Origin: Sphingomonas crocodyli
GTDB taxonomy: Bacteria > Pseudomonadota > Alphaproteobacteria > Sphingomonadales > Sphingomonadaceae
Length of the DNA stretch: 64,000 nt
NCBI RefSeq assembly: GCF_004005865.1
Contig: NZ_SACN01000002.1
Location: forward strand, 62,001-126,000
Direction of reading: 5' to 3'
The position numbers and the translations under genes were made by a program. Positions 45,021 to 52,887 of the stretch are shown here, in pieces; within the stretch, counting starts at the first letter, position 1, and each line of letters begins with the position of its first letter. A model generated the notes under the pieces. That model did not search any database. It was not told the origin of the DNA and saw only the letters and a list, made by a program, of their open reading frames with translations.

Positions 45021-45049
45021 TTGACAGGTGGAGTTCGGGTTGCCAAAGA
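45021..45049 (+). promoter_or_regulatory. Possible promoter of tRNA-Tyr
   Basis: An exact TTGACA (45021-45026) lies 52 bases before the tRNA. The -10 position 17 bases later is poor (CAAAGA), so the assignment rests on the -35 box. Confidence 0.35.
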
Positions 45050-45072
45050 CGCGCCTCGCTTTTGGCGCCTTT

Positions 45073-45158
45073 GGATGGGTGGCCGAGTGGTTAAAGGCAG
45101 CAGACTGTAAATCTGCCCGTGCAAGCGTACGCTGGTTCGAATCCAGCCCCATCCACCA
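45073..45158 (+). tRNA. tRNA-Tyr (GTA)
   Basis: An 86-base type II tRNA with encoded CCA. Acceptor GGATGGG/CCCATCC, D-arm GGCCGAGTGGTTAAAGGC, anticodon loop CTGTAAA (GTA), long variable arm (CCCGTGCAAGCGTACG) and T-arm GGTTCGAATCC. Confidence 0.98.
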
Positions 45159-45209
45159 TTTCGACTTTCAGACCGATCGTGCGGGCCGCCAAGGCGGCCC
45201 CGATCGCGG

Positions 45210-45608
45210 CTATCGTTTCTCCGCATACATCCATTCGAGATAGGGCGCGCGATGCACCGTCGATGGCGGTTCGACGGTTTCGATCGTGACCAGCTTGAGA
45301 AGCCGTTCGATCCGATCGATGCCGCGCGACGACAGCAGGATCCACACCCGCCGCTGATCCTCGCTGTCGCGCTCGCGCTTCACGAGATCATAATGTTCGA
45401 GCGTCGCGAGGCATCGCAGCGCCGTCGTGGGCGGTATCGCGGCCTCAAGCCCCACGGCGGATGCGGCGAGTTTGCGTCCCTTCCACGCCGCCACATAGAG
45501 GCCGAGCAGGATGTCCCACGCCGGCTCGCCGAACAGATTGCCCAGTTGGGCGTCGCGGCGGCGGCGCAACTCCAGGATCGCGGCCGCCCGTTGTGCTAGC
45601 GGCGGCAT
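45210..45608 (-). CDS. MarR-like winged-helix protein
   Basis: A 132-residue protein with a winged helix: IPPTTALRCLATLEHYDLVKRERDSEDQRRVWILLSSRGIDRI, matching the recognition helix and the R-D-x-D-R-R wing of MarR proteins. The N-terminal helix (AAAILELRRRRDAQLG) would dimerise. It ends 36 bases before the tRNA-Tyr gene's complementary side. It probably regulates nearby genes; ligand unknown. Confidence 0.8.
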   Translation of the reverse strand: MPPLAQRAAAILELRRRRDAQLGNLFGEPAWDILLGLYVAAWKGRKLAASAVGLEAAIPPTTALRCLATLEHYDLVKRERDSEDQRRVWILLSSRGIDRIERLLKLVTIETVEPPSTVHRAPYLEWMYAEKR

Positions 45609-45621
45609 GCGCGGCCTCCCG

Positions 45622-46062
45622 TCAGGGTTGCCGGCCGATCGCCTTGATCCGGGTTCGATTGTATCGCGCGGCGCCGATCACGATCACCAGCAAGGTCGGC
45701 CATGCCCAGAAGCCCTCGGCATGGGCATAGGCCCTGACGTCGCGATTGAGCTGCAGAAAGGTCATGATCGTCGCGATCAGGCCGGGCAGTTGCAGGCTGG
45801 CGGCCCAGATCGGCCAATAGCGATCGTAATGGAGCGTCAGCATCACGAAGCCCGCGAGCACCATCATGTCGATGATGAAGACGCCGATATTCACCTCGTG
45901 CCACGCCGGCCAGAAGGTGCCGTAGGCCACCGGCGTCAGCAGCGCGCCGCCCAGATAGATGGCGACCCCCCACCGTTCCGGCATATCGCCACGCCATAAG
46001 GCGTAGGCGCAGCCCACCAGCGTGAACACGAGAAACAGCAGGGGTATCAGGCCGGCGATCAC
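45622..46062 (-). CDS. Four-helix membrane protein of unknown function, GTG start
   Basis: A 146-residue protein with four predicted helices (about 2-22, 34-52, 60-80, 100-135 with gaps), resembling the SPW or DUF-type small membrane family without a clear match. The start is GTG 46062, the last base of a perfect 12-base stem, and no ribosome site is visible outside the stem. It lies between a MarR-like protein and a helical protein of unknown role. Confidence 0.65.
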   Translation of the reverse strand: MIAGLIPLLFLVFTLVGCAYALWRGDMPERWGVAIYLGGALLTPVAYGTFWPAWHEVNIGVFIIDMMVLAGFVMLTLHYDRYWPIWAASLQLPGLIATIMTFLQLNRDVRAYAHAEGFWAWPTLLVIVIGAARYNRTRIKAIGRQP

Positions 46063-46102
46063 GGCTTGACCGGATCATGTTTCGGTTGCCCCGGTCAAGC
46101 CG
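46062..46102 (-). promoter_or_regulatory. Perfect 12-base inverted repeat at a translation start
   Basis: CGGCTTGACCGG (46062-46073) and CCGGTCAAGCCG (46091-46102) are exact complements with a 17-base loop, in the 46-base gap before the four-helix protein; the G of its GTG start is part of the stem. It could be a transcript terminator for the gene upstream, a protein site, or a translation control stem. Confidence 0.55.
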
Positions 46103-46108
46103 CATCAT

Positions 46109-46465
46109 TCAGGCCGCCTTCACCAGTTCGACCGTTTCGGTCGACGCGCTCTTCTCGGGGAAGGAGCCGAAGCTGGTTTCGGGCACGCCGATTCGGCCGG
46201 ACGTGACGAGGAAGGCGCCATGCGCGTCGACGCCCAGTTTGCGGCGGGCCTGGTTCAGGCCCAGCGCGGCTTCGAGAACGGCGTCGATCGCCTCCTGCCC
46301 TTCGGCGGCGGAAACTTTGCAGCTGCGGCGGGCGGCCGGGATCGCCTGGATGAGGCCACCCATCATTTCGAGCGCGACATCGATCGCGGCTTCGGTGTCG
46401 TTGATGTGATGGGCGATATCGACGGCAGACTTGATACGTTCGCGGCGCAATTGTGAGATAGGCAT
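46109..46465 (-). CDS. Helical protein of unknown function, next to tethered LuxR regulator
   Basis: A 118-residue protein without signal peptide or membrane segment. Residues 1-80 are helical (RERIKSAVDIAHHINDTEAAIDVALEMM...), with two Ala-rich helices and the pattern AARRS / QARRKLGVDAH; the tail is Ser/Thr-rich. AAAGGAG precedes ATG 46465. It follows the LuxR-type gene by 58 bases (containing a hairpin GCCGAC/GTCGGC), so cotranscription is likely. Function not recognised. Confidence 0.75.
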   Translation of the reverse strand: MPISQLRRERIKSAVDIAHHINDTEAAIDVALEMMGGLIQAIPAARRSCKVSAAEGQEAIDAVLEAALGLNQARRKLGVDAHGAFLVTSGRIGVPETSFGSFPEKSASTETVELVKAA

Positions 46466-46523
46466 AGGGTCTCCTTTCGCGCCGACGGGGTCGGCACGCT
46501 GAAAAGCTGCGGTGAAAAATCGA

Positions 46524-47039
46524 TTAGTTGATGAGGCGGCTCAGGGCGGCCAGCCCGAGGACCGAACCGATGGCCAGCATGGTCCAGATCAGCCCCAGAA
46601 TCAGAAACCAGGCCATTCGCTGCGTGCTGCTCAGGTCATTGCGCTCTCTCCCTCGTTCCGGGAGCGGGAGGCGCCAGAGATGGGCGGGTCCGGCAGCGAC
46701 CAGATATGGCTGCTGCGCTTCCCCCATCTCGTAAATCCCCTGGCGTTCTCGCCGCTCGACTGAGGACGAGAAACTGTCCGAATCGGCGTGATCGGCAAGG
46801 TTTTGCGGTATGATCCCCAGCGATTGGGGAGTTACATTGTCCGTAACATTGAGCTGACGGGCGGCATCGAACCGGTCCTTCGCGCCCAGCAATCGGATGG
46901 CGAAACGGACGTGCTGGTCGACAGTGTTGGGCGAAATGCCAAGTTCGCGGGCAATGTCTTTCGACGAAAGATGTTGCCAGACGAGACGAAGGATCTGCTT
47001 CTGACGTTCGCTGAGCGCGTCGATGCCGGATCGGTCCAT
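46524..47039 (-). CDS. LuxR-type HTH regulator with C-terminal transmembrane helix
   Basis: A 171-residue protein. Residues 8-65 are a LuxR/GerE helix-turn-helix (LSERQKQILRLV, DIARELGISPNTVDQHV), placed at the N-terminus instead of the usual C-terminus. A polar linker (66-140) leads to one transmembrane helix at about 143-167 (WFLILGLIWTMLAIGSVLGLAAL). There is no receiver or autoinducer domain. It should be a membrane-tethered DNA-binding protein, comparable in layout to ToxR/CadC but with another DNA-binding fold and almost no periplasmic part. The next gene is of unknown function. Confidence 0.85.
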   Translation of the reverse strand: MDRSGIDALSERQKQILRLVWQHLSSKDIARELGISPNTVDQHVRFAIRLLGAKDRFDAARQLNVTDNVTPQSLGIIPQNLADHADSDSFSSSVERRERQGIYEMGEAQQPYLVAAGPAHLWRLPLPERGRERNDLSSTQRMAWFLILGLIWTMLAIGSVLGLAALSRLIN

Positions 47040-47113
47040 AGCGGTTTTATGTAGCGCGGGAGCCGCGCCAGCAACCCGTATGAATGCGCCGCTTCGGACA
47101 AAATGGCGGGCGG

Positions 47114-47485
47114 TCAGCTTTCCTTCGAAAGCTCGACGACGATCACCTCGATCGGTTCGTTACCGACATTGACGTCCTGATGCGTCGTGCCCGGCACATT
47201 GGCGGGCAGCCAATAGGCCTGGCCCGCCTTCCATTCGTGCAGCTCGCTTTCGCCGGTCGCCTCGAGGATCTTCATCGTCCCGCCCTTGAGCGCGATCAGC
47301 GCGCGGGGATGTTCGTGGCGATGGAAGGGCAGGGGGCTGTTTGGCGCGATCACCGATTTCCACACCCGCGCCTGCGGATTCTGGAACAGGGGCGTGCGCC
47401 CGGTCTGCGCGGTTCCGGCCGCATTGCCGATGCCCGCAGCCCCAATGATCGCCAGCGCCGCGACCAGCCCGATCTTCCCGTTCAT
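47114..47485 (-). CDS. Exported cupin-domain protein
   Basis: A 123-residue protein. A signal peptide (MNGKIGLVAALAIIGAAGIGNAAG) is followed by a cupin with FHRHEHPRALIALKGG (His/His/His-type metal site, first conserved motif) and PGTTHQDVNVGN (second). Small cupins of this form act as dioxygenases, isomerases or binding proteins; the role is not known. ATG 47485 is chosen for the signal peptide. It is divergent from the amidase gene. Confidence 0.82.
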   Translation of the reverse strand: MNGKIGLVAALAIIGAAGIGNAAGTAQTGRTPLFQNPQARVWKSVIAPNSPLPFHRHEHPRALIALKGGTMKILEATGESELHEWKAGQAYWLPANVPGTTHQDVNVGNEPIEVIVVELSKES

Positions 47486-47619
47486 ATGCTCGCCCCCTTC
47501 GAGATTGTAGGCGGAGCTTATCAGCGTGTCTGCGCCGCGCAAATCCGCCGATCGTGGCGTTGCGGGCGGGCATGCGCGCGGATAGCATTCGGGTCGGGCA
47601 GGCGATGGGGGGCGGCGCG

Positions 47620-49467
47620 ATGCGGGCTGGTCGGGTTCGGAAGATGGGGCTTCTCGTGGCGGCCTCGCTGCTATCGGTCGGTGCATCGCCTCCGGCCTTC
47701 GACGTGACCGAGGCGTCGATCGCCGATCTCGATACGGCGCTGGCGGACGGCCGCGTCACTTCGCGCCACCTGGTCGAAGCCTATCTCGCGCGGATCGCGG
47801 CTTATGATCGTGCGGGGCCGCGCCTCAACGCGATTGTCCGCACCAATCCCAAGGCGCTGGCCGAGGCCGACGCGTTCGATCGCGAGCGGCGGACCAAGGG
47901 GCCGCGCGGGCCGCTCCACGGCGTGCCGATTCTGGTGAAGGACAATTACGATACTGCCGGCATGCCGACGAGCGGCGGCACGCTCGCGCTTGCCACGCTG
48001 CAGCCCACAGCCGATGCCGAACAGGTTGCGATGCTCCGCAAGGCCGGCGCGATCATCATCGGCAAGACGACCATGCACGAACTGGCGGCGGGCACGACCA
48101 CCGTCTCCTCGCTGACCGGCTATAGCCGCAACCCTTATGATCCCGCGCGCTCGCCCGGCGGATCGAGCGGGGGCACGGGCGCTGCGGTCGCGGCCAGCTT
48201 CGCGGCGGCGGGGATGGGCAGCGATACGTGCGGGTCGATCCGCATCCCGTCGGCCTATCAGAACCTTGTCGGCCTGCGCGCGACCAGCGGGCTTTCGAGC
48301 ACGAAGGGCGTGATGCCGCTGTCGCATACGCAGGACGTGGCGGGGCCGCTCGCCCGTTCGGTCGACGATCTCGCGATCATGCTCGACGCCACCGTGCCCG
48401 ATCGCGTCGACGGCAAGTCGCGCGGCTCCTACCGCGCTGCGCTGCGCGGCGATGGGTTGAAGGGTGCGCGCATCGGCGTGCTGCGCGGCTATTTCGGGCC
48501 GGTGCCCGATTATAAGGAGGGGCAGGATCTGGTCGATCGCGCGCTCGGCCAGATGCGCGATGCGGGTGCGGACCTGACCGACGTGACGATCCCCGGCCTC
48601 GACGACATGCTGGCGGACAGCGCGCTGATCCTGCACGAGTTCAAATATGATCTGGCCGCCTATCTGGCGGCGCAGCCTTATCCGCCCGTCGCGTCGCTGT
48701 CGCAGATCCTGGCGCTGGGTCTCCAGCACGACGAACTCGATGCGCGCTTCCGCCAGCGTGACGCGCCCGCGCAGCGCGACGAGGCGGCCTATGCCAGGGC
48801 GATGGAGAAGCGCGCGGCGGTCCGCGCGGCGGTGCTCAAGCTGATGGCCGAACAGCATCTCGACGCGATCCTCTATCCCACAACGCTGCGCCGCCCGCCG
48901 CTGATCGGCGGGGATGAGAGCGGCATCCTGCCCAGTTGCCAGCTGAGCGCATCGGCGGGCCTGCCCGTCATCGCGATCCCCGCGGGCCTCACCGATCGCG
49001 CGCTGCCGATCGGCCTCGAACTGATGGGCGCGCCCTTTGCCGAGCCGACCCTGCTGCGCCTCGCTTACGGGTGGGAGCGGGTGGCGCATCCGCGCAAAGC
49101 CCCGTTCAGCACGCCGCCTTTGATCGACGGCAAGGGACCGGCGGTGCGGACCTTCGCAACCGCGGCCGGCTCCGCCTCGGCACGCTTTCGCTACGATCCG
49201 ACGACAGGCGCGCTCGACGTGACCGCCGAAGCTGGCGTGGCCGCTCCGGACGTGATCGCACTGACGATCCACCGCGGGGCCGCAGACGGGGCTCCGGGGC
49301 CGGTCCTCGCCAATCTCATCCTGCCCGGAAGCGCCAACGGGACGGCGCATATGGTGCTGCCGGCGCGCGATCGTGCGGAGTTGCTTGGCGGCAGGCTTTA
49401 CCTCGCGCTCTATACGCGCACGGCGCCGCTTGGCTCCGGACAGGCAGTTATTGTTCCGTATCCGTAA
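47620..49467 (+). CDS. Exported amidase with C-terminal extension
   Basis: A protein of about 615 residues. After a signal-like stretch (GLLVAASLLSVGAS) comes an amidase-signature domain with the Ser-cisSer-Lys triad: K107 in LVKDNYDTAG, S182 in GGSSGG and S206 in TCGSIRIP; the 24-residue spacing of the serines equals that of malonamidase E2. In most homologues TGGS is found where TCGS occurs here. About 130 residues follow the amidase fold and look beta-rich. It would cleave an amide outside the cytoplasm. GGGGGG seven bases before ATG 47620 favours this start; 47605 and 47644 are alternatives. Confidence 0.9.
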   Translation: MRAGRVRKMGLLVAASLLSVGASPPAFDVTEASIADLDTALADGRVTSRHLVEAYLARIAAYDRAGPRLNAIVRTNPKALAEADAFDRERRTKGPRGPLHGVPILVKDNYDTAGMPTSGGTLALATLQPTADAEQVAMLRKAGAIIIGKTTMHELAAGTTTVSSLTGYSRNPYDPARSPGGSSGGTGAAVAASFAAAGMGSDTCGSIRIPSAYQNLVGLRATSGLSSTKGVMPLSHTQDVAGPLARSVDDLAIMLDATVPDRVDGKSRGSYRAALRGDGLKGARIGVLRGYFGPVPDYKEGQDLVDRALGQMRDAGADLTDVTIPGLDDMLADSALILHEFKYDLAAYLAAQPYPPVASLSQILALGLQHDELDARFRQRDAPAQRDEAAYARAMEKRAAVRAAVLKLMAEQHLDAILYPTTLRRPPLIGGDESGILPSCQLSASAGLPVIAIPAGLTDRALPIGLELMGAPFAEPTLLRLAYGWERVAHPRKAPFSTPPLIDGKGPAVRTFATAAGSASARFRYDPTTGALDVTAEAGVAAPDVIALTIHRGAADGAPGPVLANLILPGSANGTAHMVLPARDRAELLGGRLYLALYTRTAPLGSGQAVIVPYP

Positions 49468-49519
49468 GGCAGCGCCGAGACGTCTCCGTCATAACGATGG
49501 CAATATGATGGAGGGAATG

Positions 49520-50116
49520 ATGGGAACACTTCATACGATAACTTCAGGTATCGTTGCACTATTGGGGGCGGCCCCTACCATCGCAGCGCCCTTTTCTGGC
49601 CCACATGTCGGTATTCAACTGGGTGCGGTTGAGCGTTCCGCATCCGCGACGATCGCCGGCCGCACGTTGAGGGGGAGCGATACGGCGTTCTCCTATGGCG
49701 CGCTGGCGGGCTACGATCTGTCGCTCGGGCAGGCGGTCGTCGGCGTGCAGGTCGAAGTTAATGGCGCGACAGGCGCGGTTCGGGCGGATGACGGCGCCGG
49801 CACCTTCAGCGATTTCGATCCCAAATGGGGTTATGCGGTGTCGACGCGGGCCGGATTTCTCGCGACCCCCAACCTGCTTCTCTACGGTCGGCTGGGCTAT
49901 TCGGCCGAGCGAGTCCGCGAAGTGTTCGGTGGGCCGACCATCCTGATCGTGGCCATCCCGCCCAAGGCGAGGTGGCTGAGCGGATCGCAATATGGCGGCG
50001 GGGCCGAGTTCGCGCTGTCGCCGACGACGTCGATCCGCGCCGAATATCGCCGGAACGACTATACGAGCCGCTACAAGGCGAACCAGTTTCTGACCGGTGG
50101 CATTTTCCGGTTCTGA
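49520..50116 (+). CDS. Outer-membrane beta-barrel protein
   Basis: A protein of about 198 residues: signal peptide ending PTIAA, then alternating strands typical of the OmpA-like/porin small barrel (GPHVGIQLGAVERS, AGYDLSLGQAVVGVQVEV, RLGYSAERV, SIRAEYRRNDY) and the C-terminal strand GGIFRF with terminal Phe for BAM recognition. It may protect the surface or allow small-solute passage. ATGs at 49505, 49508, 49517 and 49520 are possible; GGAGGG favours 49520. Confidence 0.82.
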   Translation: MGTLHTITSGIVALLGAAPTIAAPFSGPHVGIQLGAVERSASATIAGRTLRGSDTAFSYGALAGYDLSLGQAVVGVQVEVNGATGAVRADDGAGTFSDFDPKWGYAVSTRAGFLATPNLLLYGRLGYSAERVREVFGGPTILIVAIPPKARWLSGSQYGGGAEFALSPTTSIRAEYRRNDYTSRYKANQFLTGGIFRF

Positions 50117-50190
50117 GGAGGATCCTGATCGCCCGTCGACAGCGCAGCCATGCGGTGGCCTAAAGTCCGGCGGGCGATAAGGAGAGAAGA

Positions 50191-50625
50191 ATGCCGCAGG
50201 ATATTCAGCGCGTCGTGGACGAGCGCGCGATCGAGAAATTGGTGCTGGGTTATGCGCATGGCGTCGACACGCGCAGCCCGGAGAGCTTCACCGCGCAGTT
50301 CACGCCCGATGCCCGGCTGTTCGGTGCGGGCTTCGAATATAAGGGCGCCGATCTCGCGAAGATTCCGCCGCAGCTGAACCGCTATGTGCGCACCTATCAC
50401 ACCGTCCTGAACAAGCGGATTTCGGTGGAGGGCGATTCGGGCGCCGGCGAAATCTACTCGCTCGCGCATCACCTGACCCCGCGCGATGATGGCAAGCATG
50501 ACGATTTCGTCATGCACATCACCTATCACGATCGCTACGCGCGCACCGCCGATGGCTGGCGGATCGCCGAGCGGCAGGTGGTGACCGAGTTTACCGAGGA
50601 TCGGATCGTCGACCGGAAGATCTGA
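50191..50625 (+). CDS. SnoaL-like protein
   Basis: A 144-residue cone-fold protein (DERAIEKLVLGYAHGVDTRSPESFTAQFTPDARLFG, then TYHTVLNKRISVEGDSG and MHITYHDRYARTADGWRIAERQV). It could be a dehydratase, isomerase or hydrolase. AAGGAGAG precedes the ATG; the leader has an 8-base outer dyad ATCGCCCG/CGGGCGAT (50128-50135 with 50171-50178). It begins a run of three enzyme-like genes. Confidence 0.8.
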   Translation: MPQDIQRVVDERAIEKLVLGYAHGVDTRSPESFTAQFTPDARLFGAGFEYKGADLAKIPPQLNRYVRTYHTVLNKRISVEGDSGAGEIYSLAHHLTPRDDGKHDDFVMHITYHDRYARTADGWRIAERQVVTEFTEDRIVDRKI

Positions 50626-50709
50626 CCGCCGCCTACCCCAGATCGGCTATCCGGAGCACTCTCCGTTTGCTAGGCCCGATTCGATAAAGACGAAAAAGCG
50701 GGGAGAGGC

Positions 50710-51036
50710 ATGGCGAAGATCACCATCACCGACATCATCGATGCCGCGCCCGGCCGCGCGGCGGAGGTGCACAAGGCCTATATGGACGATTATGCGCCGA
50801 CGGCGCGTGCGCGGGGCATGGAGCTGGAGCAGGCGCTGATCAGCCCGCCCATCTATCTGACCGGGCAATCGAACCGGCTGACCTTCGTGTGGAGCGTGCC
50901 CGACACGGCCGGCTTCTGGAAAGCGCGGCTGGGTGGTGCTGGCATGCCGGCGGTGCGGGGCTTCTGGGCGAAGATCGCGCCTTTGGTCGTCTGGCGCGAT
51001 CGCCGCGCGCATGAGGAGGCCGCGGCCCATGTTTAA
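50710..51036 (+). CDS. Small dimeric alpha/beta-barrel-like protein
   Basis: A 108-residue protein (AKITITDIIDAAPGRAAEVHKAYMDDYAPTAR), with the beta-alpha-beta pattern of dimeric ferredoxin-like barrel proteins (NIPSNAP, EthD or Dabb groups), such as monooxygenases and cyclases. It overlaps the next gene by eight bases. Family not certain. Confidence 0.7.
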   Translation: MAKITITDIIDAAPGRAAEVHKAYMDDYAPTARARGMELEQALISPPIYLTGQSNRLTFVWSVPDTAGFWKARLGGAGMPAVRGFWAKIAPLVVWRDRRAHEEAAAHV

Positions 51037-51682
51037 GCAGACCGCGCTCATCACCTTTACCCCCGATAGCGACGCCGCCGCGCGCGACGCGCTGATCGCC
51101 CGCGCGACCGAGCAGGTGAAGGCCGATCTCAGCTATGTGGGCGACGGCCTGCCCGTCAGCTTCATGGGCGGCGACAAGGTGTGGCACGCGCATTTCGCCG
51201 ACGAGGCCGCCTGGGCCGCGAGCGGGATCGATGCGGTGCTGGACAGCATCGAGGCCGATCCGATCGTGCAGCAGCTCGACGCGGCGGCCTATGCCGTCTC
51301 GCGCTTCGCGGTGCCGCAGCCGGGCCTAACCGACGGCGTCTATCGCGCGCTGTTCCTCAGCTTCTTCAAAGAGGTCGATCCCGCGATCGAGAAGCAGTTC
51401 GCCGACGAGACCGCGGCGATGCCCGATTATATCGATACGATCGTCAACTGGGCGCTTAACCCGGTGGTGAAGGCGCGCGGGGCGAAGACGTGGCACTATG
51501 TCTGGGAACAGGAATATGCCTCGCTCGATGGCTTGCGCGGGCTCTACATGTCGAGCGCCTATCATTGGGGGCATGTCGATCGCTGGTTCGACTGCGAAAT
51601 GCCCGAGTTCATGATCGACGACCGGCTGTGCCACAGCGCCAGCACGCTCACGAAAAGCGTGATGGCTGATTACGCGCGTTAA
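51029..51682 (+). CDS. Two-part alpha/beta-barrel (Dabb-like) protein
   Basis: A 217-residue protein made of two similar halves: residues 1-95 (TALITFTPDSDAAARDALIARATEQVKAD) and about 100-217 (RALFLSFFKEVDPAIEKQFADETAAMPDYIDTIVNWAL, then YVWEQEYASLDGLRGLYMSSAYHW). Each half has the stress-responsive A/B barrel pattern. With the preceding gene it may form one enzyme. Its stop overlaps the end of the convergent gene by four bases. Confidence 0.75.
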   Translation: MFKQTALITFTPDSDAAARDALIARATEQVKADLSYVGDGLPVSFMGGDKVWHAHFADEAAWAASGIDAVLDSIEADPIVQQLDAAAYAVSRFAVPQPGLTDGVYRALFLSFFKEVDPAIEKQFADETAAMPDYIDTIVNWALNPVVKARGAKTWHYVWEQEYASLDGLRGLYMSSAYHWGHVDRWFDCEMPEFMIDDRLCHSASTLTKSVMADYAR

Positions 51683-52341
51683 AGCCCCGTAAGGCCGTAG
51701 AACGCACCACGCAGGACGCGGGCGGGCGATCCCTGGTGGCGCTCGATCGCGCCCGCATCGCGGGTCGCCAGCAGCGTGAGCAGGCCGAGGGCGCGCAGGG
51801 CGCGCGGCCAGCGATGCGGATTGACTGTCGCCAGACGCTCGGCCGCCATCCGGCGGGCCTGTGGGCCGGCGTCATGGTCGCTGATGCGGTGGCCGAGATC
51901 GGCAAGCGCCCAGCCTTCGCCTGCCGCCGCGATATCTTCCGCATCGGCGCCCAGTGCGCGCGCTGCCAATGTGAACAGCACGGCGCCGCGTGAGGCGTGG
52001 AGGCGCATCATCTCCTCGTCGGGCATCTCGCTGTCGAGCAGCGCGGACCAACCTTCCTCCAGCGCCGATAGCGCCGCGCCGCTAACCCCTGTGGTCAGTA
52101 GCGTTGCGGCGACGCGGGCGAGCAGCGGTTCTGCGGGCGCCTCGCGCATGTCGAGCGCGGCCAGTGCGTCGCGCCACCAGACGAGCCGCATCGCGCCGAT
52201 CGCCGGTTCGCGTGCGGCCGCGACGATCGCGCCCATCCGCTCATCGATCAGCCACAGCGTTTCGAGCGCGGGGCGGGCGGGGGCAGGGGCGTAGGCGAGC
52301 GCCAGCCGGCGCTCCGGATCGGCCAGGGCGAGAGGGGTCAA
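51679..52341 (-). CDS. Squalene/phytoene synthase-like protein, TTG start
   Basis: A 220-residue all-helical protein with AREPAIGAMRLVWWRDAL and DLGHRISDHDAGPQA, matching the isoprenoid synthase-like NDUFAF6 branch. The Asp-rich DxxxD motifs needed for prenyl-PP binding are not apparent, so it is more likely an assembly-type or degenerate member than a real synthase. It is translated from TTG 52341 in the TTGA overlap with the receiver gene. Confidence 0.75.
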   Translation of the reverse strand: MTPLALADPERRLALAYAPAPARPALETLWLIDERMGAIVAAAREPAIGAMRLVWWRDALAALDMREAPAEPLLARVAATLLTTGVSGAALSALEEGWSALLDSEMPDEEMMRLHASRGAVLFTLAARALGADAEDIAAAGEGWALADLGHRISDHDAGPQARRMAAERLATVNPHRWPRALRALGLLTLLATRDAGAIERHQGSPARVLRGAFYGLTGL

Positions 52342-52850
52342 GCGGCGCCGTCGGCTTTCAGGTGGCGCGCAAGGCAGGCGATCAACTCGCGCCGCGAGAA
52401 GGGCTTGCGGATCAGTTCGAAGCCGCCGCTATAGCCGCCGATAATCTCGTCGCTATAGCCCGATGCGAGGATGATCGGCAGGCGCGGGTGCATCGACCGG
52501 ATCTTCTTGGCGAGGCTGACCCCGCTGATCCCGCCCATGACGATATCGGTCATGATGATGTCAAACCCGTGCTTGTCGCGATCGAGGATCGACAGCGCCT
52601 CTTCGCCGCTCGGGGCGTGGGTCAGATCGAAGCCCAGATCCTCCAGCATGATGCCGATCACGTCGGCGATATGCTCGTCATCCTCGACGAACAGCATGCG
52701 GGAATCGAAGGTCAGATCGTCGAGCACGGAGGTTTCGCGCGCGCTCGGCACACCACCGACCGAAGCCCCCGTGCCGATCAGGCCCATCGAGGCGCGGACG
52801 GGCACAAGCCCGTCCGCAGTGCGCGCGAAATCGTAACCGCCGTACATCAT
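52338..52850 (-). CDS. Single-domain response regulator
   Basis: A 170-residue protein. The receiver domain starts near residue 50: acidic residues V55-E-D57-D58, phosphorylated D102 in IIMTDIVMGG, Thr/Ser at ASGYS and K149 in IRKP. The first 48 residues are variable and of unknown role. There is no output domain. It is coupled to the squalene-synthase-like gene and 38 bases from pdhB, so it may signal by protein contact. Confidence 0.88.
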   Translation of the reverse strand: MMYGGYDFARTADGLVPVRASMGLIGTGASVGGVPSARETSVLDDLTFDSRMLFVEDDEHIADVIGIMLEDLGFDLTHAPSGEEALSILDRDKHGFDIIMTDIVMGGISGVSLAKKIRSMHPRLPIILASGYSDEIIGGYSGGFELIRKPFSRRELIACLARHLKADGAA

Positions 52851-52887
52851 CCGCGCGCCTCGTTACCTCGTGAGTCGTCCGGGTTGG

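Noticed and set aside
51679..52341. Carotenoid or hopanoid synthesis gene
   Set aside because: Asp-rich prenyl-phosphate motifs are missing and no crt or hpn genes lie near.
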